A DNA stretch of 64,000 bases, from positions 16,492,001 through 16,556,000 of the forward strand of contig NC_046675.1 in assembly GCF_003369915.1 (NCBI RefSeq), written 5' to 3'. Position 1 is the stretch's first letter, and every line of letters starts with the position of its first letter. A program made the position numbers and the translations under genes. The stretch comes from Drosophila miranda (Eukaryota; Arthropoda; Insecta; Diptera; Drosophilidae). The notes beneath the pieces were generated by a model. It saw only the letters and a list, made by a program, of their open reading frames with translations, made no database searches and was not told where the DNA came from. Shown one piece after another: positions 50,616 through 63,502 of the stretch.

Positions 50616-51318
50616 ATATACATGGGTCAGTAGTGGTTTCTCCTCGTTGTCTGTCTTAACTTAAGTTTAACTCAGCTTGGCTTTGGATCACTGGACAATA
50701 TATCGTATTCATGTAAATTCTAAAAACGAACTGGGAAGCAACTCGTCGTACGTCGCATCACTCACACGATTCTCACGGCTCTCGCTGCTCCTCGGGGCCT
50801 GGGATTGCACAAGTCGGAAGGAGGAGGAAATGGAGTACAAGTACACATATGCAAAATGCAATTTAGTATTGTTCCAAACTGTAAATGTCCATAAACTGTT
50901 GAGTCATATTCGATTGCTACTTAAAACCAATAACGTCACAGCATTCCAACAACACTCGGCAACTGCCACATGCAACTTCGACATTCAGCTTGTCAGGGCT
51001 ACAATAAAATAAATTGCAAAAATATGGAGAAACGGAGAAACGAGCTCTGAGGCATGCACTTGACGGGTGCAACAGAAAAGTTGCAACTGAAAAGGAGCAG
51101 CAACAGTAGCCAAATTGGCCAGCCAGCCACTCAGCGAGAATGGGAGCTTTGGAGCATGCAAATCCAATTAGCTTTTGGAGTACACACAAACACACAAAAA
51201 AGAATCTCAGGTGTAAGATTGGTCCATGCACGACAAACGTTAACTTTGCTTTGCGTTAAAGTTAATGGGGTTAATCAAGGGATTAAGCAGAGGGCGGTTA
51301 AGGATTGCATGTGTGTCT

Positions 51319-53246
51319 TTACCGAGGCATCAGCTTGGTGACCTCCGTGGGCATGGGATTCTCGGTGAGCGCCACCGACTCGGTCACGGCGCTCCGCAGT
51401 CCACATTCCTGATGTCCGGTCATGAAATCGGTGGCAGCCATGCTCACACCACCACCTGTGGCATCACCATCGCCACCGTTGGCACCCTCGCAGAGTGCGG
51501 CGCCGCTATGGCCGAGCAGCTTCAGCTCGCCCTTGGAGATGTCGGCGCCGTGCTTGCGTCGCCGTCGCGCCGCCGCCGCCTGCACGTTGCAGCCTGTCGT
51601 GTGACCATTAAGAGCAACATTAGTGGATTCAGTGCAACGACATATTAATTCTTGAAATTCTTTACGGAAGTTATCATTGAGCCATCCATAGAGCAGCGGA
51701 TTGGAGCAGGCCGAGCTCATGCCAATCATATGGCAAATGGCGTATATCACGAGCATATTCGAGGTGGGGCCCGACCCCGAGCGCTGCATGTCCGCGTACA
51801 GGTTGAAAAAGTTCAGCGGCAGCCACGACACACCGAAGATGACGGCGATGCTTATAAGCAGGCAGTTGGTGCGCTTCATGCGCCTGCCGCGCTCCACCTT
51901 GCGCTGTGACGAGGCCTGCACGGTGACGACGGTGATGCGATTCTTCAGCTTGTTGTAGATGCCGAAGTAGGCCACCGATACGATCAGGATCGGCACCAGG
52001 TACTGCACGCACAGCGAGAAGATCGAGTAGTAGAAGCGGCCGTTGCTGGTCGGCCAGTCCTCGATACAGAACCTTATTTGTTCCTGCAGCCCAATCTGCT
52101 GCAGCAGAAGTGGTGTATCCTCGCTGAGCAGCTCCTTATAAATGAACATCGGCGAGGCCAGCAGCAGGGCCAGCAGCCAGATTCCGGCCAGTATTGTGAC
52201 GGCTCCCACAAACTGTAGACTGTCCCTGGTGGGGTACACAATCACCTGCGAATGGGTGGATGGGAAGAAAGGAAAGGCGAACCGAAAATATGGAGATACA
52301 GTAAAGCTAAGCATATAGGAAGAAAATGTACTTCATGCTAGCTTAAACATAAATGCTTTTAGTAACTGTTATAGTCTTCTGCTATATTGGAGCCCTATTA
52401 ATATTTATATTCACTTTGGTTGATTATCGTCGGGTTGTTATTTGTTACGGCCAAGTATTTACTCAAGCTGTATCGATTTTCATCCAATTTAATGGCTACA
52501 AATTGATGCCGCATTTACCTCCATAACAGCAGGGCATGACAAGGCCAAATTCGGTTGACCCCCATTGTGAAACATTAGTAGTGATTGAAAAAGGACTAAC
52601 CTGATATCGATCAAAAGCGATGGCAGTTATGGATATTGTCGAAACGAATATGCAAAGTGCCTGAAGCATGGCGACAATTTTGCAGAGGATGGAACAGGAG
52701 CCGAGGGGCCAGTACTTGGTTAGGATCTCCACAAGTGTCAGCGGCATGGTGACCAGGCATAAAAGCAAATCTGCAATTATTCCGTACCCAGTTAGGCAGT
52801 GATTTCTTGTCAACGCTGCGCAAATACGACTACTTACCCGAGATGGCCAGATTGAGTATAAAGAGGTTACGGGCCGTGCGCATAATTGGCTTTCGGACTA
52901 CAGCAATGACCACCAGTGTATTGCCCAGAGCCCCGAACACGATTAGGACACTGTACATGCTAATTAGCATGTGGTACCAAGGACTGTCCACTGCCCGATT
53001 GCTCAGGAATCGTTCGACAAGCTCCGGGTCCAGGGGTCCTCTGCCCGTCTCGTTGTACTCTGTTGTGGTGACATTGATTGTACCATTGACGAGAGCATGC
53101 GGGGCGGCTCCCGCCGCTCCCACGTCCAGATAGTCCAGGGGATGGTGGTCATCGAGAAACCGGACACTGTTGCTGCTACTGGCGTATCCGCTTAGCGTCT
53201 GCACAGCAGCCAGGGGCACCGATTCTGTCTGATTCATGCTGATTAT
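51319..53246 (-). CDS. NPFR: Neuropeptide F receptor, class A GPCR
   Basis: Three exons seen on the minus strand: 53246-52838, 52770-52601 and 52245-51319, with introns of 67 nt (phase 1) and 355 nt (phase 0). From the ATG at 53237 the protein is 498 residues. The extracellular N terminus has N-glycosylation sites at 2, 51, 55 and 62. Seven hydrophobic helices follow, with the TM2 motif NLAISDLLLCLV, Cys159 and Cys250 for the extracellular disulphide, DRY at 187-189, SWLPLN in TM6 (330-335), NPLLY at 372-376 in TM7, and a Cys cluster (ICRC) after it. The sequence matches D. melanogaster NPFR closely in the helices and less in the tails. NPFR binds neuropeptide F at neuronal plasma membranes and couples to inhibitory G proteins; it affects feeding, aggression and ethanol responses. 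An acceptor CCAG at 53247-53250 leads into ATAATCAGCATG. D. melanogaster protein starts MIISMNQT, so an upstream exon may supply an earlier ATG. Confidence 0.96.
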
Positions 53247-56200
53247 CTGGAAAAGAACATGCAGAAAGTGGCTCATTATTCCAGACAAATCTAGGAACAA
53301 ACATTCAATCACAGGGCGATAGGCGCTGGCTTTGCGTGCCACATTACGTATGATTTATGGCGTTGGCCAACTGCAGACGCCACATATCGGAGCGAAACGC
53401 AGGGGGAGGCAAGCAAACTCGCGTTTTATGAGTTTGGCTAAAAATACAAAGTAATAACCGTACGAAAAGTTTTCTCGGTGCCAGTAGGTGGCCCAGCACG
53501 CCCCAGCACTGGGTCGATGTGCATTTGACACGAATTGAAGTTCTGACGCCTCAGTTCCATCTACGACCCACCCGAAAAATAAAACAGTATTCAAGGTCTC
53601 CCTCGACCTAAGGGCTGCCTTATAATTGAGTTGAGATCTCTGCCATTGGTAGAAGTTCAAAAGCTTTTAGTTTTCGCATTGCTTCCTTGAGCACAGACAA
53701 TGGCCAATGGTTCATGGTTCATGGTTCATGGGACAGACAAAATCTTGTGAGGGCCGACTTTATTCTGGCTGCCTGGCTGAAAAGTTTTTCCAATATTTGT
53801 GGTACTTCCTTCAGTTATTCAGTACCAAGCTATGGGGAGCAAATAACATTGTGGCCAATATCTAGGCTCTAACGCTCCGTTGCCATGCCTCTAACTTAGA
53901 TGGCTCTGTTTCAAAAGAACCCCGGCCCCCACCTCATACTACCTTTACGATGTGTCCATTATGCAGTAGATCTTCAGTGACAGACTTATGCATATAATTA
54001 GAGAAAGTCAAACAAATTTTAAGGCTCTCGTCCGGGAGATTTTCCAAGCAACATGAATGCCTAATGTCAGCCATTTCCAAAGGACAGCAATCAGATACAG
54101 CCATGTTATAAATGACGACATTTGCTAAAAATAATTGTGTAATTTTATGCACCAAATGGCTGCGCACTTGTCAGTATCGATAAAGGGCAATGGCACGCGA
54201 CGAAGGTGGGCCGAAACGACACAGAATTCTTGAAGCGCCTAAAGGTATGCATTGCCATTGACAGATGCTATAAATGAGGCGCTATTAAATCTCTTCAATC
54301 TGGCTTCAGCTGGCTCTGCCTCACCATCGAGATAGAAGATAAGCACCATTCGTTGAGAGAGGACGGAGAGACAGAGCATGTGTGTGTTTGTGCGGAATTG
54401 AGCAACGTTTCCATGGAAATTTAATTTAAAGTTGTTCCGAAATTAATTGGCAAATATTTGCACGGCCGGAAACTTTGTTCTCAAACTCAAGCATTTGAGA
54501 ATTCGACCAACCCTAACTGAAAAGTCTGCTGACCGCAAAAATGCGTGACCGTATCCATTTGAAAGCAGTTAGGGGTCGTTCGCCTCCTTACCCCTGGTCG
54601 GAGCTAATAAAAAAGTTGAATCTCGCAATGAAGCAATTGGCTCCGAGGCAGCCCGACACAAAAAGCTGAGATGATCATCAATTTGTCGCAGACATTTCAA
54701 TCACAGACCGACCCTACACGATTTCTACGAATCCAAGGCGAGGTGAAAATTGAATTTTCATGTATTTTCCCTCGAGCAATAGGCACCGACTAGATGAGAT
54801 GTGCAGTACATCCAACGGAGCTGCGTGGAGCGTCCTCCCGGAAAACCTGGCGACAGGAGAATTATGTAAAGTAGCCTCAAGTCCTTGGCAGTTGTCACAC
54901 ATTTTGTATAATTTCTGGAATGTCAACGCTTTCAGGACGTTTCCCCTCCTATCCACGAGGAAGGACTCGCTATGTTTCTCTCGCTTCATTGGATAAGCAG
55001 AGCGTGACAAAGATTTTAAATGCCAGCCAACACAATTCCCAACCATCTCGAATCGGATCCCTGTCTTGGCTTGGCAGCTGCCTGTCGGAATTTTGACTCA
55101 GCTATTTTTGTGATTTATTTCTGCTGATGTTCTTTGTTTGTGGGCGGTGGCTGTCTATCCAACGATATTTCTATAACAAGATGAATTTTATTGTCGTTTG
55201 TGCAATTTGCTTGCCACAAAAACATAACATATTGCTCCTGTCGACTTACGAATTTCTCAATTTGTTTTTGGGTTCCTCAACGCCCTTTTTTCTTGTCTCT
55301 TGCAGCAGAAGCAGCAGCAGCAACCCAAACATTTATTTAATTAATTGTTTTCGATTTCGGATGGAAATCCAAGTGGAGATAGCTTCTGGCCTCATCTGTT
55401 TTTCTGGTCAACTTCAATTCAAGCACACAAGCTGAGTGAAAGGATAAGCATCTGAAGGGAGATCCGGTGCAAGCTGTAACATCTCTCCAAGTGAGAAAGC
55501 TGGCTTCCCTGTGAATTAATCAACCAAGCTTCTTCAACATAGACTAAGATTTGATTTTCTCTTGTTTGCTTTCGTCCTTTGCAACAGAAGGAATTGATAT
55601 TGCTTAACACTTCTTCGGTGTCAAAGATATGCCACAGAATGCTTTGGTTTTACTTGCCTTAATGGTGGAAAGCATTTTTACCTTAAGTTTAAACTGGTTT
55701 GCTATTTTTTGAAGAAAATGCTCTCAACAACAAACAAATAGAGGAACTGGGAATATTCTCGTTTTCCATTCACAGTCTTTTTTCCAAATATTAAATTGCT
55801 GCCTTATTCAAACATTATTTTCAAATTTGTATCAATGTTCTAGCCTCATTAGGATATGAGGTTGCCATCATAGTAGGGTAGGTACACAGGAAATTCCCCC
55901 GGCTTTAGTCACAGGACTACATATAAGAGCACAATATAAATGCCAAATGGAATGAGCTCTCAGCAGCCATATGGCTAAGTCAGACAGATTGTGTTGCCAG
56001 GAACAGAGCAGAAACACACGTACAAGAAAGCCACACCCGAGAAAACTTTTTCGTTTTGGGAACAAAGTACGAGTAATTTCGTTTCGTTTGACATCTACTC
56101 TAAAATGGCTTCTACTTGAGCCGACGAGGCGCTTTAAGTATTTATATTGCAATTACACTCACCATCTTCCTGCCAACGCTCCCACTGCCAGTGCCCCGAG

Positions 56201-58655
56201 CGTATTCTTATGGCTGTCTTCTGTTTGCTGTTTGTATCTGGGTGTGACAGGAGTGAATTTTTGTTGTTCTTATGGCTGCGACGCCAACATTTATTCATTT
56301 AGTGTGCAATTCCGAATGCACTCGCGGGAATTTTCCTGATTTATATTCGCTGCTCGAATTCAAAATGAGAGAAAAAAAACGCAATTTCTGCTAATGTACA
56401 CGTTTTTGTAGGGGTCCAGGCAATTGTTGAATTTTTTAGCATATACGTGGATGCCTCAAGTGGCCCACGCCCAAAGAAATAAAAGATGTATACCACGCGA
56501 CCATGTGGATGCACTTGCCGCCCGTTCAGCTGACGGCTGACAAGTTGGATGGCTCTGGCCCCCCAAATCAACTTCATTAAAATGCTTCAAAAATTCTTTC
56601 GGGACAAAGTTGCTGAGCTCGCAGCAACCTAATCCTCGGAGCTTGAAGAATTTATAGCAAACACAGGCCCCATGGCCCGGAGAAGTTTCTACAAAATTGT
56701 TGTTCTTTGGGGCATCTTCGAGCAGAGCAGAGCAGAGCTGCACATTTGCATGTATTGGTATGCATAACTTTCGGAGCAACTCGGTGCATCTCGGTCTCGG
56801 TCTCCTGTCCCTGATTGCATTGCTCAGGCGCAGTTGTTCCCTGCTCCACAGCTGGTACAGAGACCGAACTTATGCATAGCTGAGCAGCCAAGGCACATGG
56901 CACTACGAAGTTTTGATGAGTCGACGGCCTAAGAAGCTTAGCCTCAGAAGTCTAATGAATATGCCACCCAACCCACCTTCAGTTGCTCCTTAATAGCATA
57001 AGTCTTTAAGACGAACTGGAGCAATTGAAGGTAGAAGATATAAGAAATTGATATAGGAGCTTCGTCTTTCTCTAGGAAAAACTCGCTCACTTAATCTTTA
57101 TATTAATCCCTGTCTCCATATTCTTTTCAATACTTTAATTCACGCACGAAAGTCCATTAAGCGAATATCGATTATGTTTCATTATTCGGAATCCATTAAT
57201 ATGGCCATTAAGCAAATTGCTTTTGGTTTATATCTGAGTGCACCAGCCAGACACATCCTTCAGTAATTCGCCGACTTTGTGGCGCTCGTTCTTCCCGGGT
57301 TGCACGGTAGACACTGATTTTCCATTCGATTCGTTTGAATGACCCACAACTTCCTGCGCATTTTCACTGACCGAAGACTCGTAGTCGTAGTTTTCCCACC
57401 CCTTGCACACGTCAGTTTGCATTATAGCCGTAAACGTCCCATCACGGTAACGCGAGAGACACCCAACGCACTAATATTTTCTTACGATTACTTTGATTCA
57501 AAGCCAAAGCCCAAACCGCTCACTGTGCGTACGCCGCGAATTGCATTTTGGATTCATCGAAGCGGCCCCAGAAAATAATCATAATAAAAAAAAAACACGA
57601 CGACTCCGCGTCCGGCGGGTTATTAGCGAATTTCCGCAGCCCACTTTTCCGCAATACAGACGTTTTCGTTTTGCGTTTGCGTTTACGACGAAGCGCTTCT
57701 GCGAAATTTTCACGCCTTCAACAATTTAATGGCGGCACATCGTTGGATCGTTGAAATCGTTGGAAAAGCAAACACAAAACGTTTTCCACACATCGCTGGG
57801 AGCATACCTTCAGATAATTTTTGTCGATCCAAAGAATTTCGGCGGCGTTCCTGCTTGCCACATCAAAATGTTGAATAAATGTGCGGCAGCATTTTCATTA
57901 TTATGTATTTTCCCCTCTTCGTTCTTTTTTGTGTGCACAGTTTTTATTACAATAATGTTCAGCGTTTAGTTTGGGTGTTTACTGATCTCCGATAACCACA
58001 CGCGTGCACAGTCAGCGACCATCTGTTGGCTTTCGGGGCGCATCCCTTGCTTATATAGCCTTGCCTCCAAACCGTACTGCAGCCGATGCCGCTCGTTGCG
58101 TATACGCCGCGTAAGACACAAGTCAGAACTGAACGTGCCGCTCAGTTGTTAGCCGTCAACAGGCTACTGGCCATCGCTTTCGGGTTTGTTTTGGCCCAAC
58201 AGCTGCGCAGAGCTTTCTTATCAAAGACGTTAGGGGTTGAAGCACCCCGTAAAAGCTTTGCACATTGGATTGAGGACTGTTAAAAACGTTTATGTGGGAG
58301 CTTCCATTTTGTCTGCTTCACCAGTGGTAATCTTGAGTAATTTCGTATCTCTGTCACTCAGCAATAAAAGACTTAAATGACGACTGCCAGACAGTAATTG
58401 CAAATCAGCCACACCGTAGGGTATACTTAGCACACATAGCGTTTACAGTGTCTGTAAATGAATATTTATGAATACAAGTGTGCCTCCGAGTGAATACTCT
58501 CAACAGCATGATGTTCCCACGAGCAAACAAACGAAATCTTATCTTAATTCCAAACTGTAAATCCTCAAGCTTCAAAACAATCTTATTCAAGAGCAGAAAT
58601 TTGCCACGCTTATAATACTCTTTGTACAATATAATTAAAAATAGTCAGGCTAAAT
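53247..58655. other. Region upstream of NPFR, probably its 5' intron(s); no coding seen
   Basis: The acceptor at 53247-53250 shows that NPFR has at least one more 5' exon, which must lie here or further right. I could not identify it. No coding frames are convincing. Confidence 0.5.
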
Positions 58656-59935
58656 TCATTGAGGGTCCAAAAGGCCTTTGGCATCCATAATTGGTAAAAT
58701 GTTTGCCACAATTCTTTGGACTTTTTCACAGGCATACATTGAGTCCTGGAATCGAATTCCTTCTGGTGTATCCTGATAGAGATTCACAAACTCAGGATCT
58801 TCTGTGCCCTCGTATACCATTATAGGTTGAAAGACGTTGGCAATAATAACGGCTGTGGAAGAAAAAACTCTTACACAATTTTTTGGCTGGGTATGTGTTT
58901 CGACTTACTCATGAATCGGCGGCGCTCGAACTGAAGCTGATACTCGTGCAAACTGGGAAAAACACCCTTATAGGAAAACTTATCCAAGTATTGTTTCAGT
59001 GCGTAATAATGGTACTGAACTAGTTCGATTTCCTTCTCCTTTACGTTTTCTTGCAGCGATGTGGAGAATAAGTAATGCAAATCGACCACCGGAGATGTCA
59101 AGGAGCTGAACTGAAAATCTATAGGTAAAATCGAAGTGGGATTTCCTTCGTCATCGTACTGGTACATGACGTTCGTGGTCCAACAGTCACCGTGAACCAG
59201 CGTCTGGAAGTCCTTTTCCCCAACATCGACAGAACGAGCTGCATACTCCATCAAATTGGAAGCAATGTGTTCCAGCTTGGCGCTATAGCGATCTTTGAGG
59301 CTTGGGTTGGTATTCACATACCTGGTGAAAGCCCTGAACAAACCCGTGAAAATTTCCTTGTAACCATTTTTGTTACGTGAGAAAAAGTGCGATGAGTAAT
59401 TTTTTGCCAGGATCTCAGGATAGCGTTGATTCAAGACTATAGCTGCCGCATGGAACCGTGCGAGCATATCTATCGTCATTTTAGTATGAGCCATATCCAA
59501 TTGCTTAACTCGATCCGCATTCACGTATCGGAGAGTAGCCAGATCCTCGAGGATCATGATGGTCCGCTCCCGATCCACGACTACAGCATCTGCGGTTAAC
59601 TTCTCGGTGACTCCAATCTCTCGGAGCAGCTCTGCCATCTTGGGCATCACTACCTCATACATGTCCATCTCCCGATTGTATACATCGTACTCCTGGAAAA
59701 GATCCCACTGGGTGGCGTCTTTTGCGCAGGTTTGCTTCAGGATGAATGATCTATTTTGCACCGTTCCATTTCCGTCTTCGTAGTCGACGTATATGCGAGT
59801 CATTACGCCGACATAGTTTCCCCCCTTTTCCGTTGCTGGCTTGGCCCACAGCCTAAGGACTCGCAGCTGACCATCCTTGCAGTAGGCTCTCAGATGGGTT
59901 TGAATATACTCCTCTGTTAACCAGGTCGGCAGCAT
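58656..59935 (-). CDS. EcKinase / CHK-kinase-like protein (DUF227 family)
   Basis: Two exons on the minus strand, 59935-58909 and 58852-58656, give 407 residues, normal for the family. The intron is 56 nt and phase 1 (GTAAGT, CCACAG). The frame is open up to 59998 but begins with GTG there; the first ATG is at 59935. Kinase-like features in order are GGNYVGVM (38-45, glycine-loop-like), FILK (64-67, candidate ATP-binding Lys), MILEDL (127-132), VHGDCWTTN (247-255, catalytic loop with Asp250 and Asn255) and IDFQ (272-275, metal-binding Asp273). All key residues are present, so it is likely active. Insect members phosphorylate ecdysteroids (22-kinase activity in silkworm) or other small alcohols in the cytosol, and some are linked to detoxification. 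The substrate here is unknown. No signal peptide. I do not recall this gene beside NPFR in D. melanogaster. A defective copy lies at 61238-61750. Confidence 0.9.
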
Positions 59936-60008
59936 CGTGACAAGTGGCTGTTGCTTAGGCGTCGAACTCTCAAACAAATCTGACTTCCCAAAAGGCACTG
60001 AGCGAAAG

Positions 60009-60017
60009 TTTATATAA
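60009..60017 (-). promoter_or_regulatory. Possible TATA box of the EcKinase-like gene
   Basis: TATATAAA on the minus strand about 75 bp upstream of the ATG at 59935. TCAG initiator-like words lie at about 60000 and 59978. Confidence 0.45.
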
Positions 60018-60454
60018 GTTTATCAGCAAAAAAAAATATATACACTGGCTCAGATAAGCAAACTAAATAGCTTGGCGCGTCTCTCCTGTCCCAGGGTAAT
60101 ATCTTTAATACATCTTGTAAATTTGCTAGAGGGACAATCTTTCACTCCCTTGTACATTTATTATATATTTTATTCTCTTGGAATAAAATAATTAAGCCTC
60201 ACCACGTCATCGTGAGTTAGCAGAATACATAATTCAAACTTTTACACTTGCTAGGTATTGCTTGAGATTTTTTTGTCATGGCGTGATACCCATGCATACT
60301 TGTACTTGCAGCATTTTATCTCAGGTACTTGTACGATATCTGTGTGTGTATTGTGTTTAATTAGCTGAAAATGTGGGGACTTAGGTATAAGGCATCCACA
60401 GACGACTCTTCTTCTTCGAGACAGGGATACAAGACGTAAGGAAACAGGATACTA

Positions 60455-61225
60455 TAATTATACCCGATACTCCAAATGAGTATAGGGGTTTAGTAGATTT
60501 GTGGTAAAAATGGATGTGTGTAACGTCCAGAAGGAATCGTTTCCGACCCCATAAAGTATATATATTCTTGATCAGCATCAATAGCCGAGTCGATTGAGCC
60601 CTGTCTGTCAGTCCGTCTGTCCGTCCCTATCAGCGGCTAGTGCTCAAAGACTATAAGAGCTAGAGCAACGACATTTTAAATCCGGACTTCTGTGATATGT
60701 CATTGTTACAAGAATATTTTAAAACTTTGCCCCGCCCACTTCCGCCTCCACAATAAGGCGAAAATCTATGGCATCCACAATTTCAAAGATACAAGAAAAC
60801 AGAAAACTCAAAATTGTAGAGGATGCCTATATCTTCAAGAGTGCAAAATCTGAACCAGATCGTATAATTATTAAAGCCAGAATCAAGAAACCAATTTCAT
60901 TCTTTCTCGCTCTGTCTCCCTCTAACACACAGGTTTCATGGTCAGTTTTGCCAATAGCAAAATGTGAGTTCAATGATCTCAGAGACTATAAGAGCTAGAG
61001 CAACCAAATTTGGTATCCACACTTCTGTGATATCGGACCTTGACTGTTTTGTATCAAAATTTCGCCACACCCCCTTCCGCCCCCGCAAAGGACGAAAATC
61101 TGGGGCATCCACAAATCTCAGAGACTATTAAGGCTAGAGTAACCAGATTTGGTATCCACACTCCTGTTAGATCTCACTATAAAACGTATATCTCAAAATT
61201 TCGCCCCACCCCCCTCCGCTCTATA
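60455..61225. mobile_element. DINE-1 / INE-1-like non-autonomous element
   Basis: Starts near TATACCCGATACTC. Then come the family's familiar wording around the AAAGTATATATATTCTTGAT core, the AGCCGAGTCGAT motif, and the TCTGTCAGTCCGTCTGTCCG run. After that, internal segments repeat with variation (CTATAAGAGCTAGAGCAAC at about 60651 and 60987; a GGCATCCACA-containing block at about 60768 and 61106). There is no coding capacity. I recognise it as the Drosophila interspersed element DINE-1 (INE-1, DNAREP1), a Helitron-like element, in its obscura-group form. Both limits are approximate. It lies between the intact and broken kinase copies and abuts the truncated end of the latter. Confidence 0.75.
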
Positions 61226-61237
61226 AACCAAACATTT

Positions 61238-61750
61238 ATCGCCATGAATCAACGTCTGGCAGTCGCCCTTGCCACCGTCGACAGATCGAGCTGCATACGC
61301 CATTAAACTGAGGACCAGCTCCAACTAAGCACCATAGCGTTCTTTCAGGTTTGGTTGGGTCTGGTTGGGACTAAGCAAACTGGTAAAGAGCTCTGAATAT
61401 CCTTTATTCCTACGGAAGAAGAAATGCGATGAGAAATTCTTAGCCAGGAGCTCAGGATGCCGCTCTTTGAGTAGTACAGCTCTGGCGTGGAACTTTGCCT
61501 GTAACTTCAGCCCCACCTTGGCGCACACACCGTATTCATAAAATATTCCTGCCTGGGGACCGTTGCACCGTTCCACTTCCGTCTTCAGAATGTTCTCTCC
61601 TTTCCAGTTGCTGGCTTGGCCCAGAGCTTAAGGATACGCCGCTGATCGTCCTTAAAGTACTTCAACTTTCAACATTGAATACATGCCGCGTGCAGCCAGG
61701 AGGGAAGAATTGTGACAGCTCTTGTTTGGTCGACCTCTGGGCAAAGCAGA
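61238..61750 (-). pseudogene. Broken EcKinase-like gene copy
   Basis: Minus-strand sequence aligns by eye with the intact kinase gene at 58656-59935. The start codon position (61710-61708) reads ATT instead of ATG. Two internal pieces are missing: a smaller one around the glycine loop and one of more than 200 bp covering roughly residues 75-155 of the intact protein. Preserved parts correspond to the N-terminal WLT-like region, the LLKERHPELLAKNFSSHFF-like block and the stretch up to the catalytic HGD (codons 61246-61238), where homology stops at the edge of the DINE-1-like element. Everything downstream of the catalytic loop is lost. It cannot make a working enzyme. Confidence 0.85.
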
Positions 61751-63502
61751 CCACATTTCAGACATAATCTTAAGTGCATACTGGGCTCAATAAGAATTCT
61801 AAGACTGCATGAATGTGTAATAATTCTATGCACTGTGGTCCCCCCAAATTTGCAAATTCATGACATGACCCTAGGATCCTGCTCTCGACCTATGACCTGT
61901 TTATTTGGAAATCAAATACATTTTTGCGACTGTCGATAACTGGTAGGCGGCTCGTTTCTTGTTCGGGCTTATCATTTCTGTTTATTGGTGGAAGTATAGT
62001 GCAACCTTTTGTTTGGTTTCGCTGCATGCTTTCATAAATGAGAGCAAACAGGCAGACGATGCGACGGTTCCTCCATTAAATCATTTACATGTGTACTAAA
62101 CAACAGATAGCGGCCAGCTGGAATCTGCTGAACATATTTGGCATTAGCCAGGGCCCATACATTCGATACACATATGTGGACTTATTGATTATGAGAGTTG
62201 TGCGTAGTTCGTTGGATAAACAAGCAGACCAGAGCCGTTTCTTGGGAGCTTGAAACAAATTGTTTGGTACACAAAAGCACGCCTCCGATAAGAAGCCAGT
62301 AAACATCGAAGAGAAGAGCCGCCCGCATATATTTGGTTAGCCCCAGCTGTTCCAGGAGAAGAGGCGTTGACGAGGTTGTGTGCGCTTTGTTGAGACCCCC
62401 AATTTCCTCACTTAATGAAAGACGTGTGGTCACTCCATAATAGTTAAGTGACAAAATCTATGTATATTTAACAAAGAAATGAATTCATGGGCTGAAAGAA
62501 ATGATAATCTCCATGCGTCCAGCTGGTCCCCGCTTAGACTGTATCCTCGAGTTTTTCTCTGCTTTTTGTGATGAAATACAGAACAGAGATAAGCCACTTG
62601 GATATGCAGCAAAAGATGCTGGCTGCAAACATGTTTTCCACTTATCTATGGTCACGTACATATGTGTGCGTCTTTTTTTGCCACGGAAACAACTGAGAGA
62701 CTTTTTTTATTGGCTCCCCACTGACTTATCAAGCAGTTTGATAAATCCCGTTTGCTTACTACTTTCACTTTCTCTTGATAATAAAGCAACCAACTATTCT
62801 CACCCTATGTGCATGACATTAAGTCATCAGGACCATCCTGGCCATCTATAGTGCAATACTAATAAATACATATAATAATTCGTATTTGCAGACAGACAAT
62901 GTCCAAATCCTATTTGCTCAATTAAGTTAAAGAATTTGGCGCTAGAAACATATTGATTCGGTGGAATTGGAATTGTTTCCAGGAAGGCAAATCCGAATAC
63001 GAATTCGGATTGTTTGTTTAACGAGAAGCTCCAATGGCACTGATAAGAGGCTGGTACGTACCCACGCGAGCGAAACGCCTCTCACACGTTTTATATTTTG
63101 GCCAGCTGTGTCTGGTTGGGTGGGGGTGGCGGGACGGGTGGTGTTTGTTTGCTTTCCCCATAAACAAATTGTTTTATGCTTATATGAGAGGGTGTTTGGT
63201 TTGTAGAAAACACTGCCAGAATTATGTGGAGACAGACTAAAGCAGAACGTTTAGGTGGGCTTGATTCTGGTGAAATCTCCGAAAATCCAGATCCATCAAA
63301 AGAATGCTCAATTTTCATTTTTAAATTTTTCAATTTTTGATTCGTTTGCATGGTAAAAAAACTACGTAGATATATTTAATAAATTACAATAAATTAACTT
63401 ATGTAATTATAGCTAAACAATAATGACGACAACGACGGACACTGACGATGAGAATTTTACTAGGCGCACACATTTCTGGCTCTGGCACGAATCCACTTCG
63501 GT
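61751..63502. other. Intergenic, 3' flank of Osi1, no gene seen
   Basis: Only short frames. AT-rich next to the Osi1 stop codon, with ATTAAA (minus strand) near 63375 as a possible poly(A) signal. Confidence 0.55.

Larger units (their letters stand above)
41349..51318. other. 10-kb gap between Osi2 and NPFR, no gene seen
   Basis: Upstream flank of Osi2 and 3' flank of NPFR. There are no domain-bearing frames and no exon chains. It includes a CAGNCAGG-like imperfect repeat (41936-41990), a CT microsatellite (44370-44386) and an AT run (50597-50615). The size suggests regulatory sequence for either neighbour. Confidence 0.6.

Noticed and set aside
59936-59998. Upstream extension of the EcKinase-like frame
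   Set aside because: Begins at GTG, not ATG, and has no family similarity; ATG at 59935 fits the usual N terminus.
62182-62454. Short stretch resembling part of NPFR (TPLLLEQLGL against TPLLLQQIGL)
   Set aside because: Only about 10 residues agree; flanks on both sides do not. Likely chance, though a decayed partial receptor copy cannot be wholly excluded.
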